From the NCBI RefSeq assembly GCF_001426505.1, contig NZ_LMEV01000014.1, positions 282,965-346,964 of the forward strand: DNA of 64,000 bases, read 5' to 3'. The stretch is from Variovorax sp. Root473. GTDB lineage: Bacteria > Pseudomonadota > Gammaproteobacteria > Burkholderiales > Burkholderiaceae_C. The translations under genes and the position numbers were made by a program. Below the pieces are notes generated by a model. That model was not told where the DNA came from and ran no database searches. It was given only the letters and a program-made list of their open reading frames with translations. This document shows positions 18,527 through 27,060 of the stretch, one piece after another; the stretch's first letter is position 1, and each line of letters opens with the position of its first letter.

Positions 18527-18576
18527 CCAATACAGATTTCAGATTTGTTCGATCATCTGTACTGGAACTGTAATGG
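18527..18576. promoter_or_regulatory. MocR-type operator: inverted pair plus direct repeat
   Basis: CCAATACAGAT (18527-18537) and ATCTGTACTGG (18555-18565) are an inverted pair matching at 10 of 11 positions. CTGTAATGG (18568-18576) repeats the CTGTACTGG half-site directly at 11-base spacing. An inverted pair followed by a direct repeat is the arrangement reported for PdxR/MocR operators. Binding is inferred. Confidence 0.6.
18545..18574 (+). promoter_or_regulatory. Candidate promoter of the exporter operon, inside the operator
   Basis: TTGTTC (18545-18550), an 18-base spacer and TGTAAT (18569-18574, 5 of 6). It overlaps the operator half-sites, so a bound regulator would directly contact or block RNA polymerase. 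The -35 is weak. Confidence 0.4.
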
Positions 18577-18598
18577 TCCAAAGTTTAGAGTCTGTGAC

Positions 18599-19198
18599 AT
18601 GAACTGGCAAGAATTCACCGCGCTGCTGGTGCTGGCCACGGCGATGAGCTTCTCGCCCGGACCCAACACCACGCTCTCCACCGCCCTAGCGGCCAACGGC
18701 GGCCTGCCGCGCGCGATGCGCTTCGTGGTCGCGGTGCCGGTCGGCTGGACCTTGCTGCTCGCGATCTGCGCGGCCGGCCTCGGCGCGCTGGTGGTGGCGA
18801 TGCCGCCGCTGCGCCTGGCGATCAAGGGGCTGGGCATCGCCTACCTGCTCTGGCTGGCTTACAAGCTCAGCGGCAGCGCAAAGCTGGGCAAGGCCGACAA
18901 CGCCAGCCTCTCGGTCGGGTTCACGCAGGGCGTGATGCTGCAGTTCGTGAACATCAAGGCCTGGCTGCTCGCGCTCACGCTGGTGGCCGGCTGGATCGCC
19001 GGCCAGCCCGACGCGCTCGCGCGCTTCGCCATCGTCGCCCCCGTGATGCTGACCTATGCCTTCGCGAGCAACTTCGCCTATGCGCTGGTCGGCGCGCTGC
19101 TTCGCGAGTGGCTGTCCAAGGGCACGCGCCTGCTGTGGTTCAACCGCGCGATGGGCCTCATCCTCGTCTTGACAGCGTGGTGGATGGTGAGCGTCTGA
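18599..19198 (+). CDS. LysE/RhtB family amino-acid exporter (first of three)
   Basis: A 199-residue membrane protein starting MNWQEFTALLVLATAMSF with the family motif SPGPNTTL and about six hydrophobic segments. The family exports amino acids or derivatives using the proton gradient. The ATG at 18599 is preferred because the in-frame upstream codons lie in the promoter/operator. First gene of the operon controlled by the divergent MocR gene; the next ATG follows its stop after 2 bases. The substrate is unknown. Confidence 0.88.
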   Translation: MNWQEFTALLVLATAMSFSPGPNTTLSTALAANGGLPRAMRFVVAVPVGWTLLLAICAAGLGALVVAMPPLRLAIKGLGIAYLLWLAYKLSGSAKLGKADNASLSVGFTQGVMLQFVNIKAWLLALTLVAGWIAGQPDALARFAIVAPVMLTYAFASNFAYALVGALLREWLSKGTRLLWFNRAMGLILVLTAWWMVSV

Positions 19199-19200
19199 CC

Positions 19201-20154
19201 ATGACCAAGCTCCACATCAAGGACGAAACGCTGGGCATGTGGCTCGGCGTGGTGGGCGTCGCGCTGTTCGCCGTCACGCTGCCGATGACGCGGCTGGCCA
19301 CCGGCACGCAGGAGGCGCCGCAACTGTCGCCGTGGTTCGTCACGCTCGGGCGCGCGGCGCTCGCGGGCGTGCTGTCGGCCATCTTCCTGCTGGTGACGCG
19401 CTCGCCGCGCCCGGCGGCGCACCAATGGAAGCCGCTGGGCATGGCGGTGCTGGGCAATGCCATCGGCTATCCGCTGCTGCTGGGCTACGCGCTGAGGGTG
19501 GTCACGGCCAGCCACGCGGCGGTGGTGACGGCACTGCTGCCGCTGGTGACGGCCGCGGTCGCGGCCTGGGTGCTGCACCAGCGCGCGCGGCTGGGCTTCT
19601 GGCTCTGCGCCATCGCGGGCAGCCTGCTGGTGGTGGTGTTCTCGGTGCTGCGCGCACAGCAGAGCGCACACGGCTTCGGCTTCGAATGGGCCGACCTGCT
19701 GCTGGTCGGTGCGGTCATCGCGGCGTCGGTCGGCTACATCTACGGCGCGCAGGTCACGCCCGCGCTCGGCGCCGAGCGCGTGATCTGCTGGGTCTGCGTG
19801 ATGGCGCTGCCCGTGACCTTGCCCGCCACGATCGTCCTGTGGCCGCAGCAGCCCGTGGCCACCTCGGCATGGGTCGGCTTCACCTACGTGGGCATGTTTT
19901 CGATGTGGATCGGCTTCTTCGCGTGGTACCGCGGCCTGGCCCTGGGCGGCGCGTTGCGTGTGAGCCAGACGCAATTGCTGCAGCCCTTCCTGTCGATCCT
20001 TGCCTCGATCCCGCTGCTGGGCGAGCCGCTCGACGTGGTGACGCTGGGCTTCGCCGCCGCCGTGGTCGCCACGGTGGTCGTGGGCAAGCGGCTGTCGCAA
20101 CCGCAGGCCGCGCCCGCCGTGCCGCGCGGCACCGAGCCGCAGGCCAGGAGCTGA
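19201..20154 (+). CDS. EamA/DMT-superfamily permease
   Basis: A 317-residue protein with ten predicted hydrophobic helices in two EamA halves (LGVVGVALFAVTLPMTRLA, LLLGYALRVVTASHAAVVTALLPL in the first; ILASIPLLGEPLDVVTLGFA in the second). EamA proteins move amino acids, metabolites or drugs across the inner membrane, mostly outward. ATG at 19201 follows the LysE stop by 2 bases, so it is translated from the same transcript. It is the fourth transporter type-gene of this operon counting the three LysE copies. Confidence 0.85.
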   Translation: MTKLHIKDETLGMWLGVVGVALFAVTLPMTRLATGTQEAPQLSPWFVTLGRAALAGVLSAIFLLVTRSPRPAAHQWKPLGMAVLGNAIGYPLLLGYALRVVTASHAAVVTALLPLVTAAVAAWVLHQRARLGFWLCAIAGSLLVVVFSVLRAQQSAHGFGFEWADLLLVGAVIAASVGYIYGAQVTPALGAERVICWVCVMALPVTLPATIVLWPQQPVATSAWVGFTYVGMFSMWIGFFAWYRGLALGGALRVSQTQLLQPFLSILASIPLLGEPLDVVTLGFAAAVVATVVVGKRLSQPQAAPAVPRGTEPQARS

Positions 20155-20159
20155 GGACC

Positions 20160-20573
20160 ATGACGCTGTTCAGCCATGTCACCGTCGGCTGCACCGACCT
20201 GTCGCGCGCCGCCGCCTTCTACGACGCGGTGCTCGCGCCGCTCGGCCTCATCCGCCGACCCGTGACGCCCGACGGCGGCCCCGACGCCGCCTGCTGGATC
20301 GTGCCGGGCCAGACACTGCCTCGCTTCTACGTGTACATCCCGCTGGACGGCGAACCCGCCAGCGCCGGCAACGGCAGCATGGTCGCGTTCTGCGCGCCCT
20401 CGCTGCAGGCCGTTCACGCCGCCCACGAGGCGGCCCTGCGCCACGGTGGCCGCGACGAAGGCGCGCCAGGTCCGCGTCCCCGCTACGGGCAGGGCTATTA
20501 CGGCGCGTACCTGCGCGACCCGGACGGCAACAAAATCCATGTCGTGCACCGTGGCGACATTCCGCCCGCCTGA
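20160..20573 (+). CDS. VOC family (glyoxalase/bleomycin-resistance fold) protein
   Basis: A 137-residue single-unit VOC protein: MTLFSHVTVGCTDLSRAAAF at the first strand, YDAVLAPLGL, and the ending YLRDPDGNKIHVVHRG with the metal-ligand Glu position replaced by His/Val context. Members are metal-dependent lyases, isomerases or binding proteins, often detoxifying. It lies 5 bases after the EamA gene. The substrate cannot be predicted. Confidence 0.8.
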   Translation: MTLFSHVTVGCTDLSRAAAFYDAVLAPLGLIRRPVTPDGGPDAACWIVPGQTLPRFYVYIPLDGEPASAGNGSMVAFCAPSLQAVHAAHEAALRHGGRDEGAPGPRPRYGQGYYGAYLRDPDGNKIHVVHRGDIPPA

Positions 20574-20628
20574 CTACACACCCACACTCAGACTCACCTC
20601 TCATTCGCCAGAAAGAAGAAAGCGCCCC

Positions 20629-21822
20629 ATGAACTGGAAACTCGCCGCCCGCGCCGCCAAGATGAATCCTTCGGTGCTGCGTGAAATCCTCAAGGTCACC
20701 GAGCGCCCCGGCATCATCAGCCTGGCCGGCGGCCTGCCTTCGCCCAAGACCTTCCCCATCCAGGCCTTCGCCGACGCCTGCGCCGACGTGCTGCACAACG
20801 ACGGCGCGGCCGCGCTGCAATACGCGGCCAGCGAAGGCTATGCGCCGCTGCGCCAGGCCGTGGCCGACATGCTGCCCTGGGACGTCGACGCCTCGCAGGT
20901 CCTCATCACCACCGGCTCGCAGCAGGGCCTCGACCTCGTGGCCAAGGTGCTGATCGATCCGGGCAGCAACGTGCTCGTCGAAACGCCCACCTACCTGGGC
21001 GCGCTGCAGGCCTTCGGCCCGATGGAGCCGCACCCCGTGGGCGTGGCCAGCGACGACGACGGCGTGATCGTCGACGACCTCGTGAGCAAGGCCGCCGACG
21101 CGCGCTTCGTCTACCTGCTGCCCAACTTCCAGAACCCCACCGGCCGCACCATGACCGAGGCGCGCCGCGCCGCCGTGTCGGCCGCCGCCGCTGCGGCCAA
21201 CCTGCCGATCGTCGAAGACAACCCCTACGGCGAGCTCTGGTTCGACGAAGCCCCGCCGCTGCCGCTGGCCGCGCGCAACCCCGAGGGCGTGATCTACCTG
21301 GGCTCGTTCTCGAAGGTGCTGGCCCCGGGCCTGCGCCTGGGTTTCCTGGTGGCGCCGAAGGCCATCTTCCCCAAGCTGCTGCAGGCCAAGCAGGCGGTCG
21401 ACCTGCACACGCCGATCTTCACGCAGCGCATGGTCTCGGCCGTGATGCGGGACGGTTTCCTCGACCGCCACGTGCCCACCATCCGCGCGCTGTACAAGCG
21501 CCAGCGCGACGCCATGATGGCCGCCCTCACGCGCGAGATGGCCGGCCTGGACGTGAAGTTCAACGCGCCCAAGGGCGGCATGTTCCTGTGGGCGCGCCTG
21601 CCCGAGGGCATCGACACCGTGACCTTGCTGCCCAAGGCGGTCGAGCGCAACGTGGCCTTCGTGCCCGGCGCGCCGTTCTACGCGGGCGAAGGCGATCCGC
21701 GCACGCTGCGCCTGTCCTTCGTGACGGCCAGCGTCGAAGAGATCGACACCGCCATCGCCGCGCTCGCCCTCACGCTGCGCGAAGAGCTGGCGCTGCTCGC
21801 CCCTGCCCCCGCCCACGCCTGA
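20629..21822 (+). CDS. PLP-dependent aminotransferase, class I (2-aminoadipate transaminase-like)
   Basis: A 397-residue fold-type I aminotransferase without a DNA-binding domain. Motifs: SLAGGLPSPKTFPI, TTGSQQGLDLVAK, PNFQNPTGRTM, EDNPYGELWFD and the PLP lysine in LGSFSKVLAPGLRLGF. Proteins of this subgroup transaminate 2-aminoadipate, aromatic or branched amino acids. The ATG at 20629 matches the family start; a 55-base gap precedes it and may hold a separate ribosome-binding site (AGAAAGAAGAAAG). In the operon it could convert the transported amino acid to an oxoacid. Confidence 0.88.
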   Translation: MNWKLAARAAKMNPSVLREILKVTERPGIISLAGGLPSPKTFPIQAFADACADVLHNDGAAALQYAASEGYAPLRQAVADMLPWDVDASQVLITTGSQQGLDLVAKVLIDPGSNVLVETPTYLGALQAFGPMEPHPVGVASDDDGVIVDDLVSKAADARFVYLLPNFQNPTGRTMTEARRAAVSAAAAAANLPIVEDNPYGELWFDEAPPLPLAARNPEGVIYLGSFSKVLAPGLRLGFLVAPKAIFPKLLQAKQAVDLHTPIFTQRMVSAVMRDGFLDRHVPTIRALYKRQRDAMMAALTREMAGLDVKFNAPKGGMFLWARLPEGIDTVTLLPKAVERNVAFVPGAPFYAGEGDPRTLRLSFVTASVEEIDTAIAALALTLREELALLAPAPAHA

Positions 21823-21836
21823 ACCGGCCCACGACC

Positions 21837-22460
21837 ATGCACATCGCCATCCTCACCTTCGACGGTTTCAACGAGCTCGACTCGCTGGTCGCGCTCGGTG
21901 TGCTCAACCGCGTGAAGCAACCCGGCTGGCGCGTGACGCTGGCCTCGCCCAGTGCCACCGTGACTTCGATGAACGGCGTCACCGTACACGCCAGCTCCAC
22001 GCTCGAGGCGGCCTGCGAGGCGGGCGCGGTGATCGTCGGCAGCGGCATCCGCACGCGCGAGATCGCCGCCGACGCGGGCCTCATGGGCGTGCTGCGCGGG
22101 CTCGACCCGTCGCGCCAGCTCATCGGCGCGCAATGCTCGGGCACGCTGCTGCTGGCCAAGCTCGGCCTGCTGGGCACGGTGCCGGCCTGCACCGACCTCA
22201 CGACCAAGCCCTGGGTGCAGGAGGCCGGCATCGAAGTGCTCAACCAGCCCTTCTTCGCGCAGGGCAACGTGGCCACCGCGGGCGGCTGCTTCTCGGCGCC
22301 CTACCTCGCGGCGTGGCTCATCGCGCGCACCGAAGGCCTCGAAGCCGCGAAGAGCGCGCTGCACTACGTCGCGCCGGTCGGCGAGAAAGACGACTACGTG
22401 GCGCGCGCGATGCGCAACATCGCGCCGTACCTGCAGGCGAAACAACCGGCCACGGCCTGA
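21837..22460 (+). CDS. DJ-1/PfpI family protein
   Basis: A 207-residue class I glutamine-amidotransferase-like protein. It begins MHIAILTFDGFNELDSLVAL and holds the nucleophile elbow in GAQCSGTLLLAKLG, with the reactive Cys followed by Ser-Gly. Relatives include isonitrile hydratase, glyoxalase III-like enzymes and AraC co-domain proteins. It sits between the aminotransferase (14-base gap) and the second LysE gene. A detoxifying or hydrolytic role on the operon's substrate is plausible but unproven. Confidence 0.82.
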   Translation: MHIAILTFDGFNELDSLVALGVLNRVKQPGWRVTLASPSATVTSMNGVTVHASSTLEAACEAGAVIVGSGIRTREIAADAGLMGVLRGLDPSRQLIGAQCSGTLLLAKLGLLGTVPACTDLTTKPWVQEAGIEVLNQPFFAQGNVATAGGCFSAPYLAAWLIARTEGLEAAKSALHYVAPVGEKDDYVARAMRNIAPYLQAKQPATA

Positions 22461-22485
22461 ATCCACTGATCCACGGAACACGGAC

Positions 22486-23151
22486 ATGATCGGACTCGCA
22501 ACCCTCTCGCTCTTCCTGCTCGCGGTGCTGGCGCTGTTTCTGTCACCCGGCCCGAACATGGCCTTCGTGATGTCGCACGGCGTGGCGCACGGCCCGCGCG
22601 GCGGCTTCGCGGCGGCGGTGGGCATTTCGGCGGCCGACCTGGTCCACACGCTGTTCGCGGCCACCGGCGTCACCGCACTCGTCGCGGCGTGGCCGCCGGC
22701 CTTCGACGTGCTGCGCTACGCGGGCGCGCTGTACCTGGTCTGGCTCGCGGTGCAGGCACTGCGCAGCGGCGGCGGCTTCCGCCCGGGTGCGCAGGCGCAG
22801 CCGGCCGGCTTCGGCCGCATCGTGCGCATGGCGCTGCTGAACAACCTCGTGAATCCGAAGGCGCTGCTGTTCTTCATGGTGTTCTTGCCGCAGTTCGTCG
22901 ATCCGTCGCGTGGCAGCGTGCCGCTGCAACTGGTGCAGCTCGGCGTGGTGCTGTCGCTGGCCGCGCTCGCATTCAACACGCTGCTGGGCGCCTGCAGCGG
23001 GCAGGTCGGACGCTGGCTGCAGCAACGCCCCGGCGCCGAAAAGTTCCAGCGCACGCTGCTGGCGCTCGTGATGGTGGGACTGGCCGTGCGCCTGCTGCTG
23101 CTCGATCGCCCCGCCGCCCCGCTTTCCGTACTTCCCGCACAAGGACACTGA
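22486..23151 (+). CDS. LysE/RhtB family exporter (second of three)
   Basis: A 221-residue membrane protein, MIGLATLSLFLLAVLALFLSPGPNMAFVM, with six hydrophobic segments and NLVNPKALLFFMVFLPQFV, a conserved stretch of RhtB-type exporters. It differs clearly from the first copy, so the three exporters are paralogues rather than a recent duplication. Five bases separate its stop from the GST start. Confidence 0.88.
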   Translation: MIGLATLSLFLLAVLALFLSPGPNMAFVMSHGVAHGPRGGFAAAVGISAADLVHTLFAATGVTALVAAWPPAFDVLRYAGALYLVWLAVQALRSGGGFRPGAQAQPAGFGRIVRMALLNNLVNPKALLFFMVFLPQFVDPSRGSVPLQLVQLGVVLSLAALAFNTLLGACSGQVGRWLQQRPGAEKFQRTLLALVMVGLAVRLLLLDRPAAPLSVLPAQGH

Positions 23152-23156
23152 ACACC

Positions 23157-23798
23157 ATGCTCAACATCTGGGGCCGCATCAGCTCGATCAACGTGCGCAA
23201 GGTCGTCTGGTGCGCGCAGGAGCTCGGGCTCGACTTCCAGCGCACCGAAGCCGGCGGCAAGTTCGGCGTGGTGCAGACGCCCGAATACCGCGCGCTCAAC
23301 CCGAACGCCATGGTGCCCACCATCGACGACGGCGAAGGCGCCGAGCGCGTCACGCTGTGGGAGTCGAACGTCATCGTGCGCTACCTGTGTGCCAAGCACG
23401 CGCACGGCTCGCTCTACCCGAGCGAGTTGCCGGCGCGCTTCGACGCCGAGCGCTGGATGGACTGGCAGCAGACCACGCTCAACCGCGCGAGCCGCGACGC
23501 CTTCGTGCAATGGGTGCGCACGCCGCCGTCGGAGCGGCAGCCCGCGCTGATCGCCGCGTCGGTGCGCGAGAGCGAGGCACTGTTCGCGATGCTCGACGCG
23601 CACCTCGCGCAGCGCCCCTACATGGCGGGCGATCGCTTCACCATCGCTGACATCCCCATCGGCTGCGAGGCGCACCGCTGGTTCGGATTGCCCGGCGCGG
23701 AATACCGGCGGCCGACCTGGCCGAATGTCGAGCGCTGGTATGCCGAATTGCTTTCCCGCCCTGGCACGCGTGGCGTGCTGGACTTGTCCCTCGAATGA
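23157..23798 (+). CDS. Glutathione S-transferase family protein
   Basis: A 213-residue GST. The thioredoxin-like N-terminal domain has GRISSINVRKVVWCAQELGL (possible Ser active site), NPNAMVPTIDD with the cis-Pro, and WESNVIVRYL binding glutathione. The all-helical C-terminal domain ends with FTIADIPIGCEAHRWF. It would conjugate glutathione to electrophiles in the cytoplasm. The PhzF gene starts inside its stop codon (ATGA), so the two are co-translated. Confidence 0.87.
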   Translation: MLNIWGRISSINVRKVVWCAQELGLDFQRTEAGGKFGVVQTPEYRALNPNAMVPTIDDGEGAERVTLWESNVIVRYLCAKHAHGSLYPSELPARFDAERWMDWQQTTLNRASRDAFVQWVRTPPSERQPALIAASVRESEALFAMLDAHLAQRPYMAGDRFTIADIPIGCEAHRWFGLPGAEYRRPTWPNVERWYAELLSRPGTRGVLDLSLE

Positions 23799-24727
23799 AT
23801 CTCATGAAATCCCGCCCCTTCAAGCAAGTCGACGTCTTCACCGCCACCGCCTACTTCGGCAATCCGCTCGCGGTGGTGATCGACGGCCAGGACCTCGACG
23901 ACGCCGCCATGCAGCGCTTCGCGCAATGGACGAACCTGTCCGAGACCACCTTCCTGCTGCCGCCGACCGACCCGGCCGCCGACTACCGCGTGCGCATCTT
24001 CACCCCCGGTGGCGAGTTGCCCTTTGCGGGCCACCCGACCATCGGCAGCTGCCATGCGTGGCTGCAGGCCGGCGGCAAGCCCAAGGCCGCAGGCCGCGTG
24101 GTGCAGCAGTGCGGCGCGGGCCTGGTGCCGCTGCGGCGCGATGGCGGGCGCCTGGCCTTTGCCGCGCCGCCGCTCAAGCGCAGTGCCCCGAGCCCCGCGC
24201 TGCTGGCCAAGGTGGCCGGTGCGCTGGGCCTGAAGGCACAGCAGGTCGTTGCGGCCCAGGTGCTCGACAACGGCCCGGTCTGGTTCGGCCTGCTGCTGAA
24301 CGACGCCGACGCCGTGCTGGCGCTGCAGCCCGACCACCGCGCGCTGAAGGAACTGGGCGTGAAGGCCGGCGTGGCCGGCGTGCCCTCGGCACACGACACC
24401 TCGCTGCTCATCGGCCGCTCGAACCGCGAGGCGCGCGCCTTCGGCAACCGGCCCGCGACGCCGAACGACGACGGCGCAAAGATCGACCTCGAGGTGCGCG
24501 CCTTCGCCGAGCCCATCGGCGTGCAGGAAGACCCGGTCACGGGCAGCCTGAACGCCAGCCTTGCCGAATGGCTCATCGCCGACGGCCACATGCCCGAGCG
24601 CTACCTGGCCGCGCAAGGCCAGTGCCTGGGCCGCGCGGGCCGCGTGTACATCGAGCGCGACAGCGACGGCACGATCTGGGTTGGCGGCGATGCCGTGACC
24701 TGCGTCGACGGCCACGTTTCCCTCTGA
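23795..24727 (+). CDS. PhzF family isomerase
   Basis: A 310-residue protein with two similar halves. FKQVDVFTATAYFGNPLAVV opens the first, SETTFLLPP carries the conserved Glu of the PhzF active site, FTPGGELPFAGHPTIGS follows, and EDPVTGSLNASLAEWL marks the second half. PhzF acts on trans-2,3-dihydro-3-hydroxyanthranilate; most relatives act on unidentified amino-acid-like compounds. No other phenazine genes are here, so a phenazine role is unlikely. An alternative start at 23804 (MKSRPF) is possible. Confidence 0.88.
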   Translation: MNLMKSRPFKQVDVFTATAYFGNPLAVVIDGQDLDDAAMQRFAQWTNLSETTFLLPPTDPAADYRVRIFTPGGELPFAGHPTIGSCHAWLQAGGKPKAAGRVVQQCGAGLVPLRRDGGRLAFAAPPLKRSAPSPALLAKVAGALGLKAQQVVAAQVLDNGPVWFGLLLNDADAVLALQPDHRALKELGVKAGVAGVPSAHDTSLLIGRSNREARAFGNRPATPNDDGAKIDLEVRAFAEPIGVQEDPVTGSLNASLAEWLIADGHMPERYLAAQGQCLGRAGRVYIERDSDGTIWVGGDAVTCVDGHVSL

Positions 24728-24741
24728 ACGAACGGACCACC

Positions 24742-25440
24742 ATGCCGCAGCCCGCCGAAGTCGACCATCTCGTGATTGCCGCCGCTTCGCTGGCGGAGGG
24801 CGTGGCATGGTGCGAAGCCACACTCGGCGTGACGCCCGCGCCGGGCGGCGCGCACCCGCTGATGGGCACGCACAACCGACTGCTGAACATCGCGAGCGAC
24901 GCGTTCCCGCGCGCCTATGCCGAGATCATCGCGATCGAGCCCGGCAAGGCGCCGTCGCGGCCGAAGACGCGCCGCTGGTTCGACCTCGACGACGCTGCGC
25001 TGCAGGCCGCGCTCGCGCAGCACGGCCCGCGGTTGATCCACTTCGTGGCGCGCGTGCCCGATGCGCACGCCGCCACGCAGGCGCTGGCCCGCGAAGAGCA
25101 TGCGCACATCGACCGCGGCCCCCTGCTCGCTGCCTCGCGCGACACGCCGGCCGGCCGGCTCGAATGGCAGATCACCGTGCGCGACGACGGCCAGCGCCTG
25201 TTCTACGGCGCGCTACCGACGCTGATCCAGTGGGGCGCCGTGCATCCCACCGACGCCATGCCCGCCTCGGGCCTCACGCTGCGTTCGCTGCGCGTGGCGC
25301 ATCCGCGTGCACCGGCACTGTCGGCCGCGCTTTCGGCCATCGGCATGGGCCGCTTGCCGGTCGATGGCGGTCCGCCCAACCTTGTCGCGGTGTTCGACAC
25401 GCCGCGCGGCCCCGTCACGCTTGAATCGAAGGGACTCTGA
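24742..25440 (+). CDS. VOC/glyoxalase-like domain protein
   Basis: A 232-residue protein beginning MPQPAEVDHLVIAAASLAEG and resembling the Glyoxalase_3 type, with GGAHPLMGTHNRLLN and LIHFVARVPDAHAATQAL. It is longer than the VOC protein earlier in the operon and belongs to a different subgroup. It lies 14 bases after PhzF and ends 1 base before the next LysE start. Function beyond the fold is unknown. Confidence 0.8.
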   Translation: MPQPAEVDHLVIAAASLAEGVAWCEATLGVTPAPGGAHPLMGTHNRLLNIASDAFPRAYAEIIAIEPGKAPSRPKTRRWFDLDDAALQAALAQHGPRLIHFVARVPDAHAATQALAREEHAHIDRGPLLAASRDTPAGRLEWQITVRDDGQRLFYGALPTLIQWGAVHPTDAMPASGLTLRSLRVAHPRAPALSAALSAIGMGRLPVDGGPPNLVAVFDTPRGPVTLESKGL

Positions 25441-25441
25441 C

Positions 25442-26074
25442 ATGCTGACCCTCACCGAAATCGCCTGGTTCGCCCTCGCCTCGCTGCTGCTGGCGCTCAC
25501 GCCGGGGCCGAACATGATCTATTGCGTGTCGCGCACGCTGATCCAGGGCCGCCGCGCGGGGCTCATCTCGCTGGGCGGTGTGCTGATGGCCTTCCTGGTG
25601 CATCTGTTCGCGGCGGCGCTGGGCCTCACGGCGCTGCTGCTGGCGGTGCCGGTCGCGTTCGATGCGATCCGTTTTGCGGGCGCGGCCTACCTGCTGTGGC
25701 TCGCGTGGCAGGCGGTCAAGCCCGGCGGCAACGCGCCCTTCGAGGCTCGCTCGCTGCCGGCCGATCCACCGGCCAGGCTGTTCCGCATGGGCTTTCTCAC
25801 CAACCTGCTGAACCCGAAGGTCGCGATGTTCTACCTGTCGTTCTTTCCACAGTTCATCCATCCCGAGCGCGGCTCGGTGCTGCTGCAGAGCCTGCAACTG
25901 GGACTGGCGCAGATGGCGAGCAGCGCGCTGGTCAACGCCGTGATGATCGCCGGCGCCGCCAGCATCACGGCCGTGCTGTCGCAAAGCGCCGGCTGGCTGC
26001 GCGCGCAGCGCTACATCATGGGCAGCGTGCTGGCCGCGCTGGCCGTGCGCGTGGCGCTCACCGAACGCAAGTAA
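25442..26074 (+). CDS. LysE/RhtB family exporter (third of three)
   Basis: A 210-residue membrane protein starting MLTLTEIAWFALASLLLALTP with TPGPNMIYCVSRTL and NLLNPKVAMFYLSFFPQF. The ATG at 25442 comes one base after the VOC stop. Like the other two copies it would be a secondary exporter of an amino acid, homoserine lactone or analogue. Three divergent paralogues in one operon suggest several substrates or successive pathway intermediates being expelled. Confidence 0.88.
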   Translation: MLTLTEIAWFALASLLLALTPGPNMIYCVSRTLIQGRRAGLISLGGVLMAFLVHLFAAALGLTALLLAVPVAFDAIRFAGAAYLLWLAWQAVKPGGNAPFEARSLPADPPARLFRMGFLTNLLNPKVAMFYLSFFPQFIHPERGSVLLQSLQLGLAQMASSALVNAVMIAGAASITAVLSQSAGWLRAQRYIMGSVLAALAVRVALTERK

Positions 26075-26090
26075 GAACGAGAGACGCCCG

Positions 26091-27056
26091 ATGCGATTCA
26101 CCCGCGAAGAAATCGAAGCCGCACAGCGCACCGTGCATGCAGCCATGCCGCCCACGCCGCAATACACGTGGCCGCTGCTGTCGCAGCGCCTGGGCGCCAC
26201 GGTGTGGGCCAAGCATGAGAACCACACGCCCGTCGGCGCGTTCAAGATCCGCGGCGGCCTGACCTACTTCGAGACACTCGCGCGCGAACAGCCCGGGGTG
26301 CGCCACGTGATCAGCGCCACGCGCGGCAACCACGGCCAGTCGGTCGGCTTCGCCTCGCAGCGCCACGGACTGGCCGCGACCATCGTCGTGCCGCACGGCA
26401 ATTCGCGCGAAAAGAATGCGGCGATGCGCGCGCTCGGGGTCACGCTGGTCGAGCATGGCGACGACTTCCAGGCCGCCGCCGAACATGCGGGCGTGCTGGC
26501 CGAGCGCGACGCGCTGCATCGCGTGCCCTCGTTCCATCGCGAGTTGGTGCGGGGGGTGTCGACCGCGTATGTCGAGTTCTTCAGCGCGCTCAAAGACGCA
26601 CCGCCCGACGTGCTGTTCGTGCCCATCGGCCTGGGCTCCGGCTTTGCTGGCGCGGCAGCGGCGCGCGCGCATTGCGGCGTGTCGACGAAGCTCATCGGCG
26701 TGGTGTCGGCGCATGCCACGGCGTATCGCGACTCCTTCCGTGCACGTCGCGCCATCGAGTCGCCCGCGACCACGCAGTTGGCCGACGGCATGGCCTGCCG
26801 CACGCCGGTGCCCGAGTCGCTGGACGTGATCCTGCGCGAAGCCGACGACGTGATCACCGTGACCGACGACGAGGTGGCGCAAGCGATGCGCGTTCTTTTC
26901 ACCGACACGCACAACGTGGCCGAAGGCGCGGGCGCCGCTGCGTTGGCGGGGGCGCTTCAGCAGGAGGAGCGCTGGCGCGGCAAGACCGTGGGCATCGCGC
27001 TGAGCGGCGGCAATGTCGATGCCGACATGTTCGCCGGCGTGCTCGGCAGGCGTTGA
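26091..27056 (+). CDS. PLP-dependent threonine/serine dehydratase-like protein
   Basis: A 321-residue fold-type II PLP enzyme. VGAFKIRGGLTYF contains the PLP lysine, SATRGNHGQSVGFASQ binds the PLP phosphate/carboxylate, and GIALSGGNVD is near the end. There is no C-terminal ACT regulatory domain, so it resembles catabolic threonine dehydratases, serine racemases or diaminopropionate-type enzymes. It is the last gene of the operon, and only 4 bases separate its stop from the convergent creatininase-family gene. Confidence 0.86.
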   Translation: MRFTREEIEAAQRTVHAAMPPTPQYTWPLLSQRLGATVWAKHENHTPVGAFKIRGGLTYFETLAREQPGVRHVISATRGNHGQSVGFASQRHGLAATIVVPHGNSREKNAAMRALGVTLVEHGDDFQAAAEHAGVLAERDALHRVPSFHRELVRGVSTAYVEFFSALKDAPPDVLFVPIGLGSGFAGAAAARAHCGVSTKLIGVVSAHATAYRDSFRARRAIESPATTQLADGMACRTPVPESLDVILREADDVITVTDDEVAQAMRVLFTDTHNVAEGAGAAALAGALQQEERWRGKTVGIALSGGNVDADMFAGVLGRR

Positions 27057-27060
27057 CGCG

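Noticed and set aside
20248..21816. A 522-codon minus-strand open frame
   Set aside because: Antisense to the VOC and aminotransferase genes; residue composition is typical of a GC-rich shadow frame.
18599..26074. The three LysE genes as a recent tandem duplication
   Set aside because: The proteins share only family motifs and are separated by unrelated genes, so they are old paralogues.
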